A stretch of 9,149 nt of DNA from Actinomycetes bacterium (GTDB lineage: Bacteria; Actinomycetota; Acidimicrobiia; Acidimicrobiales; RAAP-2), in the NCBI GenBank assembly GCA_025352305.1, contig JANXTQ010000173.1:1-9149 (forward strand), in the 5' to 3' direction. Below, one piece after another: positions 1-6,041 of this stretch (positions are counted from its first letter, which is position 1; each line of letters opens with the position of its first letter). A model generated the notes under the pieces. That model was not told the origin of the DNA, did no database searches, and saw only the letters and a program-made list of their open reading frames with translations. A program made the position numbers and the translations under genes.

Positions 1-130
1 AGTAGTGCCGCGAACAGGCGTTGCAGCGCTGAATTCGTAGTTCACCCGCCTTTGTTCCCGCCCAGTAGTGCTCCGTCTCGGGAGTGGGCAGTGGCACCGG
101 TTTACGAGCAACGCTCGTCTCGGCACTCAC
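1..130 (-). CDS. Zn-ribbon/OB-fold (DUF35-type) protein, N-terminal part, cut by left window edge
   Basis: The minus strand is open from a GTG at 130-128 to the window edge, giving 43 codons. An in-frame TGA at 139-137 lies just upstream, so this GTG is the only start near the edge. The peptide has a proline-rich lead (PVPLPTPETEHYW, residues 11-23), then GELRIQRCNAC (29-39) with a CxxC pair at Cys36/Cys39. This is the opening of the DUF35 family: a PxPxPETxxxW helix, then a rubredoxin-like zinc ribbon, with an OB fold expected beyond the edge. In that family the protein usually partners a thiolase-like enzyme and is thought to bind acyl-CoA. The thioesterase upstream on the same strand (stop at 244) fits an acyl-CoA setting. 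No good SD sits directly before the GTG, but a 12-codon ORF with its own AGGAGG overlaps this start. The family call is good; partner and substrate are unknown because the gene is cut. Confidence 0.75.
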   Translation of the reverse strand, partial: MSAETSVARKPVPLPTPETEHYWAGTKAGELRIQRCNACSRHY

Positions 131-165
131 TGTTGGTCACACTGTGCTCTGGCGATGAACGTCAC
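127..165 (-). other. Possible 12-codon leader ORF overlapping the DUF35 gene start
   Basis: On the minus strand AGGAGG (175-170) is followed 4 nt later by GTG (165-163). This opens a 12-codon ORF reading MTFIARAQCDQQ, whose TGA (129-127) overlaps the GTG (130-128) of the DUF35 gene in a GTGA junction. It is the only strong SD in the 113-nt gap between the thioesterase and the DUF35 gene, and it is too far from the DUF35 start to serve it directly. Translational coupling through a mini-ORF would explain the layout. A short ORF of this size can arise by chance, and the peptide resembles nothing I know. Confidence 0.25.
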
Positions 166-243
166 CGCACCTCCTCATTACGAAGCGAATCTGGATAAGT
201 GTACGTAGGGAAACCACCAGCTCCGAACTGGGACCGTTCGCGC
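131..243. other. Intergenic gap between thioesterase and DUF35 gene
   Basis: Apart from the AGGAGG and mini-ORF, I see no hairpin terminator after the thioesterase stop. A weak TACACT (-10-like, minus strand) lies in the gap without a convincing -35. Longer minus-strand reading frames across it run into the thioesterase gene in another frame, have composition typical of shadows, and are not supported as genes. Confidence 0.4.
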
Positions 244-681
244 TTACGGGGAACTGCGCAGCACCATCTGGGTACATCGAAACAGAGCCATTGCCCGCTG
301 TGAGCTGAGATTGGTAACCGTTGCGTCCCAGACGTGGGTTTGACGACCTCGATGAACCGGCACGCAGCGACACTCCACGCGTTCACCCACCCGCGCGGAC
401 GACAAAAAATTGGATTTCAGTTCAATCGTCGTGAAATTCTCACCTTCGTCAATATTTCTGCCGCAGCCAATGGCGGCACAGGTGTCGGCTAACGCAATGA
501 CCGCCGGTGCAAAGAGGTAGCCCGTGCCCGCAATCAGATTTTCGGTGACGTCAATGTGCCCAATCACGAGATCGCGCGCGGCGTGGGTAAACACGCAACC
601 CAGATGCCCCGGCACCAAGGGAGCAAAGAATTCGGTTGAACGTTGCGCCCAGGCAACGGCGTCGGAGTCAACTTCGCTCAT
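244..681 (-). CDS. PaaI-family hotdog-fold acyl-CoA thioesterase
   Basis: This 145-residue protein has the length of single-domain PaaI/YdiI thioesterases, which hydrolyse acyl-CoA thioesters in the cytoplasm, usually as tetramers. The hot-dog helix is GYLFAPAVIALADTCAAIGC (54-73), and Asp66 lies where the family's catalytic acid sits. The strands NFTTIELKSNFLSSARVGE (82-100) and the closing ALFRCTQMVL (132-141) follow the usual order. The common His-Gly-Gly before the helix is replaced by Gly-Tyr-Leu-Phe, a variant that I believe occurs in part of the family. It starts at ATG 681 with no SD; TATCGT (692-687) ends 5 nt before the ATG and TTGACG (713-708) lies 15 nt further up. The divergent VOC gene begins 55 bp away. 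The DUF35 gene downstream on the same strand suggests an acyl-CoA function. The substrate cannot be told. Confidence 0.8.
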   Translation of the reverse strand: MSEVDSDAVAWAQRSTEFFAPLVPGHLGCVFTHAARDLVIGHIDVTENLIAGTGYLFAPAVIALADTCAAIGCGRNIDEGENFTTIELKSNFLSSARVGERVECRCVPVHRGRQTHVWDATVTNLSSQRAMALFRCTQMVLRSSP

Positions 682-686
682 GGCGC

Positions 687-713
687 ACGATAACGCTCCC
701 CGTCGTCCGTCAA
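687..713 (-). promoter_or_regulatory. Candidate promoter of the thioesterase gene, near-leaderless
   Basis: On the minus strand TTGACG (713-708) and TATCGT (692-687) are 15 nt apart, and the ATG follows 5 nt after the -10. The -35 is close to consensus but the spacing is short. It lies in the 55-bp divergent gap and is interleaved with the promoter of the + strand VOC gene. Confidence 0.4.
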
Positions 714-724
714 AAATCGTCGTC

Positions 725-730
725 TAAAGT
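725..730 (+). promoter_or_regulatory. -10 box TAAAGT of the PhnB-like gene, leaderless type
   Basis: TAAAGT matches TANNNT and ends 6 nt before the ATG at 737, so transcription would begin at or next to the start codon. No SD and no clear -35 (702-707 is GTCGTC) are present. Confidence 0.45.
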
Positions 731-736
731 CGTTTC

Positions 737-1210
737 ATGGCAATAACTGGTGTGACCACCTATCTCTGGTTCGACAACGAGGCTCTCGAAGCCGCTACCT
801 ACTACGCAACCATTTTTCCCAATACGTCCATTGGCAGCGTGTCGTACTACCAAGAAGGTGCCCAAAAGCCGGCCGGCACGGCCCTGACGGTGGAACTGAG
901 TCTGTTCGGCCAACCGTTCGTTTGTCTAAACGGCGGACCGAACTACCAACACAGCCCCGCCACCTCGTTTCAGGTCTACTGCGACACGCAAGAAGAGATT
1001 GATCGTCTGTGGGATTCGTTGGTTTCCAACGGCGGCGAAGAGGGTCGATGCGGTTGGTGCAAGGACCGCTTTGGCGTGAGTTGGCAGATCGTGCCGAGCA
1101 TGCTCGGCGAACTACTGAGCGGCAACGGGGGTACTGACTCACAGTTTGCTTTCAGCGCGATGATGCAGATGAGCAAAATGGTCATCGCGGATTTTCAACC
1201 CGCGAGCTAG
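737..1210 (+). CDS. PhnB-like VOC protein (3-demethylubiquinone-9 3-methyltransferase-type domain)
   Basis: This 157-residue protein of the vicinal oxygen chelate fold matches the PhnB/3-dmu-9_3-mt family nearly from end to end. FDNEALEAATYYATIFPNTSIG (12-33) is the first beta-alpha unit, FVCLNGGPNY (61-70) the central strand, SFQVYCDTQEEIDRLW (77-92) the start of the second module, and CGWCKDRFGVSWQIVP (105-120) the family signature. AMMQMSKMVIADF (141-153) closes the protein. The biochemical role of this family is largely unproven; the methyltransferase name comes from a domain model, and no SAM-binding site is seen. The start follows a leaderless-type -10 with no SD. The stop TAG (1208-1210) shares the palindrome CTAG with the stop of the convergent DUF885 gene. 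Family call firm, function open. Confidence 0.88.
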   Translation: MAITGVTTYLWFDNEALEAATYYATIFPNTSIGSVSYYQEGAQKPAGTALTVELSLFGQPFVCLNGGPNYQHSPATSFQVYCDTQEEIDRLWDSLVSNGGEEGRCGWCKDRFGVSWQIVPSMLGELLSGNGGTDSQFAFSAMMQMSKMVIADFQPAS

Positions 1211-2877
1211 GCCAACGACGTCGTCCAGCGGTTCACCGCGGCCGACAGGGCCGGTGGCGGTACGGGACCACTTCGCAGCACCATGTCGTGGAACTCACGA
1301 ACGTTAAACGCGGCGCCGAGGGTCTCGGATGATTCACGGCGCAGCCGCTCGATCTCGAGACGTCCCACCATGTAACTGAGGGCTTGACCGGGATTGGCAA
1401 TGTAGCGGTCCACTTCGGTGATGATCTCGACGTCGCTGATCGGAACGTGGCGCGTCATCCATTCAATGGCCTGGGACCTCGTCCAACCGAGTCCGTGTAG
1501 TCCGGTGTCAATGACGAGGCGAGCGCTGCGCCACGCGTCGGTGCAGACGAGTCCAATCTTGGTGACGTCGCTGCTGTAGAGACCCATCTCCTCGGCGAGA
1601 TGCTCGGAGTAAAGACCCCAACCTTCGGCCGTCGTCACGTCGCCGAACATTTGGTGAACCAAGTGAGTTCCGCTGTCTTGAGCAATAGTGAGTTGGAAGT
1701 GATGCCCGGGAACCGCTTCGTGAAACGCCACCGCTTCGGCAAGATATCTAAAACGTTGCGTCGGTTCATTCGTGTTGAGAAAGTAAGTGCCCCGTCGCGT
1801 TCCGTCGAGCGAACCTCGGTAGTAGTAGGCCGGCGGTGCGCCTTTTTCCAAGGCTTCGGGAACCGGCGCTATGTCGCACGTGAGTTGTGGAACCACGCCA
1901 AACCAGTTGGGTGCTTCTGCTTCGGCGCGGCGAACCGCGGTCGTCGCCATGTCCAACATCTCCTCGCGTGAGGCGTAGCGAAGTTTTTCGTCCGTTCGGA
2001 TATGTCCGTGGATCTCGGCGACGTCGCGAGTGCCCCACAGCCTCGAACCCACTTCGGCGAAGCGGTGATTGATCTGTTCCATAAGTTTCAGCCCGAGTTG
2101 GTGCAACTCCTCGGGAGACATCTTCGTCGAGGTAGAAAAACTGACGGCCTTTTCATAAAAGACGTCACCGCCCGGGAGCCAACTGAGGCCCGGTTGATCG
2201 TCGCTTCGAGCGCCGTCGAGCATCTCGTCGTGCAGGACCCTTCGATACTCCTGAAGTGCCGGGGTAACACTTTCGCGAAGCAGTACATCCTGCTCGTCGA
2301 GAAAACTCTGATCGCCCTCGAACTCACGGCGAAGACCGCCGTAGTTCGACGAGGAGAGAACCTTGTCGATCTGGGCAATCGCCGCGCGCACGCCGCGCTC
2401 GGGCGAACTGAGATTCGCCCTCAACGCGCTGCGGTGAAAATCGCCGACCTCACTGAGGAACTCTCGCAGAGCTCCCAAACGCCCGAGTTGCTCGCGTCGT
2501 CGTTCCATGGTGTCAAGTGGCATTTGGGGCATCCACGATAGAAAGCCTCCGAACGGAGCTATCCACAAGTCAGTGATCGCGAACGATTCGAGCGGTACCT
2601 CCAAGCGCGTGACGCGCGCCTCAGCGGTGAGGCGCACGAGGTCCAATGTCAAAATGTCCATCTCGTCGTTCGACACCGCGGGCGACTGTTCAAACAGCGC
2701 CGTCGCGCGCTGAGCAATGTCGCGGTACTCGTTTATCGATCGGTCGATTGATTCGGGCCGAAAGCTGCGAAGAAGACTGTCGCCGCTCGGTAGTCCGGCC
2801 AGCGCGAAACTCGCAGGCTGCAGAACTCTTTCAGCGTCAACGAGTTGGTCGGCCAGCGCTTCAATTTGATTGTTCAC
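1207..2877 (-). CDS. DUF885-family zinc-peptidase-like protein
   Basis: This 556-residue protein has the usual length and layout of DUF885 proteins, which look like gluzincin-type metallopeptidases. FHEAVPGHHFQLTIA (385-399) carries the zinc motif HExxxGH variant with His386, Glu387 and His392/393. AEGWGLYSEHLAEEMG (417-432) supplies the downstream glutamates expected to complete the site. RYIANPGQALSYMVG (491-505) is the characteristic C-terminal block. The N-terminal 250 residues are mostly helical with no signal peptide or membrane segment, so the protein is probably cytoplasmic. The GTG start at 2877-2875 has no SD; TAACAA (2889-2884) lies 6 nt upstream and may be its -10. The gene is alone on its strand. 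The 3' end overlaps the PhnB-like gene tail-to-tail by 4 nt, leaving no room for a terminator. The peptidase substrate is unknown. Confidence 0.88.
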   Translation of the reverse strand: MNNQIEALADQLVDAERVLQPASFALAGLPSGDSLLRSFRPESIDRSINEYRDIAQRATALFEQSPAVSNDEMDILTLDLVRLTAEARVTRLEVPLESFAITDLWIAPFGGFLSWMPQMPLDTMERRREQLGRLGALREFLSEVGDFHRSALRANLSSPERGVRAAIAQIDKVLSSSNYGGLRREFEGDQSFLDEQDVLLRESVTPALQEYRRVLHDEMLDGARSDDQPGLSWLPGGDVFYEKAVSFSTSTKMSPEELHQLGLKLMEQINHRFAEVGSRLWGTRDVAEIHGHIRTDEKLRYASREEMLDMATTAVRRAEAEAPNWFGVVPQLTCDIAPVPEALEKGAPPAYYYRGSLDGTRRGTYFLNTNEPTQRFRYLAEAVAFHEAVPGHHFQLTIAQDSGTHLVHQMFGDVTTAEGWGLYSEHLAEEMGLYSSDVTKIGLVCTDAWRSARLVIDTGLHGLGWTRSQAIEWMTRHVPISDVEIITEVDRYIANPGQALSYMVGRLEIERLRRESSETLGAAFNVREFHDMVLRSGPVPPPALSAAVNRWTTSLA

Positions 2878-3003
2878 GCTTCGTTGTTAGCAGATGCTGA
2901 GCAATGGTTGGATTAACAACTCCAAAGCGCTACCTCGTCGGTGTCGGCCGCAACGGTGACTTTGAAAATTGCAATACTGAAGCGCAACTTCTAAGTTGGA
3001 CCA
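2878..3003. promoter_or_regulatory. Divergent intergenic region between DUF885 and YycE-like genes
   Basis: These 126 bp hold the start signals of both flanking genes. The minus strand has a weak TAACAA (2889-2884) 6 nt before the DUF885 GTG. A small inverted repeat, TTGGA-N8-TCCAA (2908-2925), lies between the two promoters; an operator is possible but its 5-bp arms are weak evidence. Confidence 0.4.
2969..2997 (+). promoter_or_regulatory. Promoter of the YycE-like VOC gene, leaderless type
   Basis: TTGCAA (2969-2974), a 17-nt spacer and TAAGTT (2992-2997) form the best-spaced promoter in the window. The ATG at 3004 follows 6 nt after the -10, so the mRNA would start at or very near the start codon. 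Only a GGA lies between, so no real SD. Confidence 0.6.
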
Positions 3004-3417
3004 ATGTCAGGTTCGACTAATTCGAACGTGCCCTGGGGGCCACAGCCGGGTTCGGTGCGCATTGCGCGGCCGACGGCATCCATTGAAAAAGCGATGAGTT
3101 TTTACGTCGACGGAGTCGGCTGGACGCGCCACGGCGGATTTCGAAACCACGAGGGGATCGATGGCGAGTTCGTCGGAGCGCCCGACGTTGACTGGCACCT
3201 GGAACTGACCTTTCACGAGGGGGGCCCGACACCGCGACCTACCGATGAGGACCTGTTCGTGCTTTACCTCACGACGACGCAGTGCAATGAAATCGCGCAA
3301 CGTCTCGTGAATCTCGGCCACGCCAACTTCCAGCATCCGAATCCTTATTGGCAAAGCGTCGGCGCACGATGTTTTCACGACCCCGACGGATACGTCTTAG
3401 TTCTCAGTCCTCTGTGA
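3004..3417 (+). CDS. VOC family protein, YycE/glyoxalase-like
   Basis: This 137-residue vicinal oxygen chelate protein is likely an isomerase, dioxygenase or binding protein of the glyoxalase superfamily; the fold alone does not fix the reaction. VRIARPTASIEKAMSFYVDGVGW (18-40) is the first beta-alpha unit, and WHLELTFHEG (64-73) is the strand where metal-binding His and Glu residues often sit. FVLYLTTTQCNEIAQRLVNLGHANF (85-109) begins the second module, and FHDPDGYVLVLSPL (124-137) is the typical closing strand, with His125 as a further possible ligand. It resembles YycE-type proteins. The ATG at 3004 follows a well-spaced promoter with a leaderless layout. The DinB gene starts 55 bp downstream on the same strand but has its own -10 box. 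Confidence 0.82.
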   Translation: MSGSTNSNVPWGPQPGSVRIARPTASIEKAMSFYVDGVGWTRHGGFRNHEGIDGEFVGAPDVDWHLELTFHEGGPTPRPTDEDLFVLYLTTTQCNEIAQRLVNLGHANFQHPNPYWQSVGARCFHDPDGYVLVLSPL

Positions 3418-3459
3418 ACGCAGGAGCGAAAGAACCTCACTGGCGTCGCCACCGCGCCG

Positions 3460-3465
3460 TAATGT
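3460..3465 (+). promoter_or_regulatory. -10 box TAATGT of the DinB/DUF664 gene, leaderless type
   Basis: TAATGT is close to consensus (TAnnnT) and ends 7 nt before the ATG at 3473. No SD is present, and I see no convincing -35 at the right distance. Confidence 0.5.
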
Positions 3466-3472
3466 TGCCCAC

Positions 3473-4045
3473 ATGTCTAACGTTGCGCCCCCGTGGGACC
3501 CGCCGATGGCCGGAGACGAACTGAGCCACGTAAGGGCCACACTGGAGCGGCTGCGCGTAACTTTTGCGTACAAGGTGGCCGACCTCGACGAAGAAGGTTT
3601 GCGATTCCGATTGGCCTCTTCGACCCTGACTCTCGGCGGGCTATTGAAACATCTCGCTCGCTGTGAAGACGAGATTTTTACTCGGAAACTTTTTGGTGAA
3701 CCAATGCCGGAACCGTGGCAGTCCGCACCGTGGAGCGAGGACGAGGACTGGGACTTCAACTCTGCCAACAGTGATTCTTCGCAGTCTCTCTACGCGATGT
3801 GGATGCAAGCTGTGCTGAGGTCGCGCCACTCATTCACGCGAGCGGTCAATGAAGGTGGACTCGACCGTGAGGCGCATCTCAGCTGGAACGGCCGACACGT
3901 CTCGTTCCGTCGGCTGCTATTCGATCTCATTGAAGAGTACGGGCGTCACACTGGCCACGCCGATTTCATACGTGAAGCTATCGACGGGCGAACGGGTGAA
4001 GATCCTCCGTCGGATTTTCCGTGGCCGAATACTTTTGATTCATAG
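3473..4045 (+). CDS. DinB superfamily protein (DUF664 type)
   Basis: This 190-residue protein has the four-helix DinB fold pattern of DUF664 proteins. TLGGLLKHLARCED (53-66) gives the first metal-ligand helix with His60, and DLIEEYGRHTGHADFIREAIDG (151-172) gives His159 and His162, so a three-histidine metal site is in place. WSWEDE-like acidic and Trp-rich sequence (PWSEDEDWDF, 86-95) and LSWNG (136-140) are also typical of actinobacterial members. Characterised DinB-superfamily proteins include metal-dependent thiol transferases using mycothiol or bacillithiol, and maleylpyruvate isomerase. Whether this one uses a thiol is inference. It starts at ATG 3473, 7 nt after TAATGT, with no SD. The VOC gene 55 bp upstream could be a functional neighbour. 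It converges on the GNAT gene 112 bp away. Confidence 0.82.
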   Translation: MSNVAPPWDPPMAGDELSHVRATLERLRVTFAYKVADLDEEGLRFRLASSTLTLGGLLKHLARCEDEIFTRKLFGEPMPEPWQSAPWSEDEDWDFNSANSDSSQSLYAMWMQAVLRSRHSFTRAVNEGGLDREAHLSWNGRHVSFRRLLFDLIEEYGRHTGHADFIREAIDGRTGEDPPSDFPWPNTFDS

Positions 4046-4157
4046 GGCGAACTCGGCAATATTTGATCGCGATCGTCCCCGCATCCTCAATGAAAATTGA
4101 ATATTCAGTCATCGACCCGTCTCAATTTCTGCCGGTCAATTCGCGGAAGGAAGTCCC
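4046..4157. other. Convergent gap between DinB and GNAT genes
   Basis: These 112 bp lie between two converging genes. I see two short perfect palindromes, GATCGCGATC and TGAATATTCA, but no GC-rich stem-loop with a T-run on either strand, so no terminator can be called. The stretch is visibly more AT-rich than the genes. Confidence 0.4.
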
Positions 4158-4610
4158 TTACTTTTGTGACTGTCCATTTTCTACGGAAAATCGGTAAACG
4201 TTGGTGTCGCGAACGGCAAAACCAATTCGTTGATACAGCCGGTTAGCTGCCTCTCGACTGGGTCGACTGGTCAAATCAATTGAGGTCGCACCCGCGTCGC
4301 GCGCGCGCTCAATAGCGGCCAGCGTGAGGGCCTCACCAACTCCGAGTCCTCTCGATCCGGAATCAACAATGACGTCTTCGATCAACGCACGCACGCCGGT
4401 GGGAATGCGAAACGTGATCAACGTGAGAGTTCCAAGAATTCCGGTCTCGTCGCGTGCGACGAAAAAAGTCGTACCCGGCGACGCAACTACTTCACCCAGT
4501 TCACTCAGCGTCATGGGCTCGGCCGAGGTGGACAGTTGTGGAACCAACGAGTGCATGGCGTCGAGAAGTTCGCTGGAGGATTCCGTCACAATCTGTACCG
4601 AAACGCTCAC
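4158..4610 (-). CDS. GNAT family N-acetyltransferase
   Basis: This 150-residue protein is a single GNAT domain, which moves an acyl group from acyl-CoA to an amine. TTFFVARDETGILGTLTL (47-64) gives the central strands. ALIEDVIVDSGSRGLGVGEALTLAAIERA (75-103) gives motif A, with the pyrophosphate-binding RGLGVG at 87-92. AANRLYQRIGFAVRDTNVYRF (121-141) is the motif B end with the usual NRLYQRIGF. The acceptor substrate is not evident. The GTG start (4610-4608) overlaps the TGA of the Nudix gene by 4 nt in a GTGA junction, so the two are very likely co-translated; the only SD-like sequence is a weak GGTGAG. The overlap suggests a linked function with the Nudix enzyme, but no known pair comes to mind. 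Confidence 0.87.
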   Translation of the reverse strand: MSVSVQIVTESSSELLDAMHSLVPQLSTSAEPMTLSELGEVVASPGTTFFVARDETGILGTLTLITFRIPTGVRALIEDVIVDSGSRGLGVGEALTLAAIERARDAGATSIDLTSRPSREAANRLYQRIGFAVRDTNVYRFSVENGQSQK

Positions 4611-5296
4611 GACTCACCGCGCCAGACCGGTCGACGAAGTGTGTCGTAAAAGACGTCGAGATGAATGCCATCAATGGCCGCGAAAATCGGCGGTCCCCAG
4701 CGGTCCGCACCGAGAATTGGTGACGGCATGTTGTCGCGAGTAAACCATCCCGCATCAGAACATTCGAGTGGGTGCGGATTCAACTCGCCGCCTACTTGAC
4801 GACAGAAAAAGAGCAGCGAGTACAGCGCGATTCGCGACGTGCCGAGACGCAGTCCGTCGAGCACTCCAATGAGCCGCACCGGCTCCACCAAAATGCCGGT
4901 CTCTTCCTCTACTTCTTTCACGACCACTTCGGGAGCGGAGTAACCAATGTCGCACCACCCCGTCGGATAGAGCCACACCCCCGAGTCGGCGCGCTGAATC
5001 AAAAGAAGCTCGCCCTTGTCGTTGGCAACGGCGGCGCCGACGGCCACTTTGGGCGTTGCGTAGCCGGGCACACCGGATCCCACTTGGCGCATCCATTCGT
5101 CGATGTGGCCCTGGGCGTCCACCGCGTCGGCTAGTCCCTCGTCCGCCGCGGCCTTGATGTCGCCCGCGATTTTGAGGACCTCTTCAAATCGCTCTCGTTC
5201 GTACTGGCTCTCGGTAAATCCGAGGCCCGTTCGAGCGACCCCGGCGAGCGATTCGGCCCAACGACGAAGCGCCTTTTCCGAAATGGGTTCACTCAC
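4607..5296 (-). CDS. Nudix hydrolase with N-terminal Nudix_hydro_N-type domain
   Basis: This 229-residue protein has two parts. The N-terminal 75 residues are helical (ALRRWAESLAGVARTGLGFT, with YERERFEEVLKIA at 32-44), as in the N-terminal domain of YjhB-like Nudix enzymes. The Nudix domain starts at about 82 (PKVAVGAAVANDKGELLLIQR). The Nudix box is at 113-135. The canonical glutamate after Gly-x5 is Tyr119 and the Arg of REVxEE is Lys127, while Glu128, Glu131 and Glu132 are kept, so metal binding should persist. I recall the same KEVxEE form in YjhB-like members, so the change looks family-typical. Such enzymes cleave nucleoside diphosphate derivatives, often ADP-ribose or sugar nucleotides; the substrate here is unknown. 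The GTG start at 5296 lacks an SD, and TAGCGT sits 7 nt upstream. It lies 23 nt below hemQ and overlaps the GNAT gene. Confidence 0.87.
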   Translation of the reverse strand: MSEPISEKALRRWAESLAGVARTGLGFTESQYERERFEEVLKIAGDIKAAADEGLADAVDAQGHIDEWMRQVGSGVPGYATPKVAVGAAVANDKGELLLIQRADSGVWLYPTGWCDIGYSAPEVVVKEVEEETGILVEPVRLIGVLDGLRLGTSRIALYSLLFFCRQVGGELNPHPLECSDAGWFTRDNMPSPILGADRWGPPIFAAIDGIHLDVFYDTLRRPVWRGES

Positions 5297-5303
5297 AAGA
5301 GCG

Positions 5304-5309
5304 ACGCTA
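5304..5309 (-). promoter_or_regulatory. Possible -10 box TAGCGT before the Nudix gene
   Basis: TAGCGT (minus strand) fits TANNNT and ends 7 nt before the GTG at 5296, inside the 23-nt hemQ-Nudix gap. There is no SD and no clear -35. Readthrough from hemQ is an equally good source of transcript. Confidence 0.35.
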
Positions 5310-5319
5310 CCAACTGCTC

Positions 5320-6006
5320 TTAAAACGTCGTGGCGTCGAGTACCTCGTCGAGCGATCCCACGACTCCGGTGTAAAACGCACCGAACTCGCCGTAGAGCGT
5401 CGAACCGGCGTCAAAGCGCATCGTGTACACGCATTCTTTGAGATCATCAACGTGAGCGCCGAAGAGACTCACTCCCCACTCCCAGTCGTCGAGACCGGTG
5501 GAACCCGTGACAACCTGCAGAATGCGACCACGAAACTTGCGTCCGGACTCGCCGTGTTGGCGCATCAGTCCTTCGCGCGCTTCGTACGTGAGCGAGTACC
5601 AGTTGTGCACGTCGCCACGGCTCTTGGACATCGGATAGAAACAGAACGCCCGCAGTCCCTCGGGCGGCAGTACGGGATTCAGTCGATCCTTGATCATCTC
5701 GGCGGGCATCTTTGACGCGTACTCCGACACTTCGGTGACTGATACGTAACTCTCGCTCACGAGCAGACCCGCGCTCTGGATGTTGGTTTGGAAGCGGCGC
5801 AGATCCCAGAGGTCTTCGGCGAGCAACATGAAGCAGATGTCGGCCTTAGCTCCCAGCATGGCGACGCTGACCACCTGAACGCCCGCTGCGACGGCCGCAT
5901 CAAACGCGGTCTTTACTTCGTCTCGATCGAGCGAATCGGTCGTGTGACAAAAAAGGTGCACGACGTGTAGGCCCTGGTTGTTCGTCAGCGGTTCGGGAGT
6001 ACTCAT
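5320..6006 (-). CDS. hemQ: Coproheme decarboxylase HemQ (chlorite dismutase-like)
   Basis: HemQ carries out the last step of the coproporphyrin-dependent haem pathway of Gram-positive bacteria: oxidative decarboxylation of two propionates of coproheme with peroxide. The 228-residue length is normal. The ferredoxin-like N-terminal half (QGLHVVHLFCHT, 11-22; AMLGAKADICFMLLAED, 49-65) leads to the diagnostic C-terminal half. FYPMSKSRGDVHNWYSL (123-139) includes Tyr124, aligned with the catalytic tyrosine. LMRQHGESGRKFRGR (147-161) includes His151 at the proximal haem-ligand position. TGSTGLDDWEWGVSLF (167-182) and YTMRFDAGSTLYGEFGAFYTG (194-214) complete the signature. Classical chlorite dismutases differ in this catalytic region. 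The ATG at 6006 lies 7 nt after a good -10, so the gene looks leaderless; GAGG is only 3 nt from the ATG, too close for an SD. No other haem gene is in view. Confidence 0.93.
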   Translation of the reverse strand: MSTPEPLTNNQGLHVVHLFCHTTDSLDRDEVKTAFDAAVAAGVQVVSVAMLGAKADICFMLLAEDLWDLRRFQTNIQSAGLLVSESYVSVTEVSEYASKMPAEMIKDRLNPVLPPEGLRAFCFYPMSKSRGDVHNWYSLTYEAREGLMRQHGESGRKFRGRILQVVTGSTGLDDWEWGVSLFGAHVDDLKECVYTMRFDAGSTLYGEFGAFYTGVVGSLDEVLDATTF

Positions 6007-6013
6007 GGTCCTC

Positions 6014-6041
6014 AGATTACGGTGCAGCTCCCAACGAACAA
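6014..6041 (-). promoter_or_regulatory. hemQ promoter, leaderless type, abutting the groEL terminator
   Basis: On the minus strand TTGTTC (6041-6036), a 16-nt spacer and TAATCT (6019-6014) precede the ATG by 7 nt. The -35 lies in the T-rich tail of the groEL terminator, so hemQ should be transcribed independently of groEL. Confidence 0.6.

Noticed and set aside
1..198. Plus-strand frame open from the left edge to a TAA at 196-198
   Set aside because: The peptide is Ser/Arg-rich and unrecognisable, and the opposite strand gives a clear DUF35 start over the same bases.
137..386. Two overlapping minus-strand reading frames (137-373 and 162-386) of about 75 codons
   Set aside because: They run into the thioesterase gene in other frames, have Ser/Arg-rich shadow composition, and resemble no family.
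737..1210. Naming the 737-1210 protein a ubiquinone methyltransferase
   Set aside because: The name comes only from the domain model; the protein is a small VOC fold with no SAM-binding motif.
2002..2541. Plus-strand ORF of 179 codons antisense to the DUF885 gene
   Set aside because: It lies wholly inside a gene with clear zinc-peptidase motifs on the other strand and has no family features.
4060..4115. Palindromes GATCGCGATC and TGAATATTCA in the DinB-GNAT gap as a terminator
   Set aside because: They have no loop, short or AT-rich stems and no T-run, so they do not support a terminator call.
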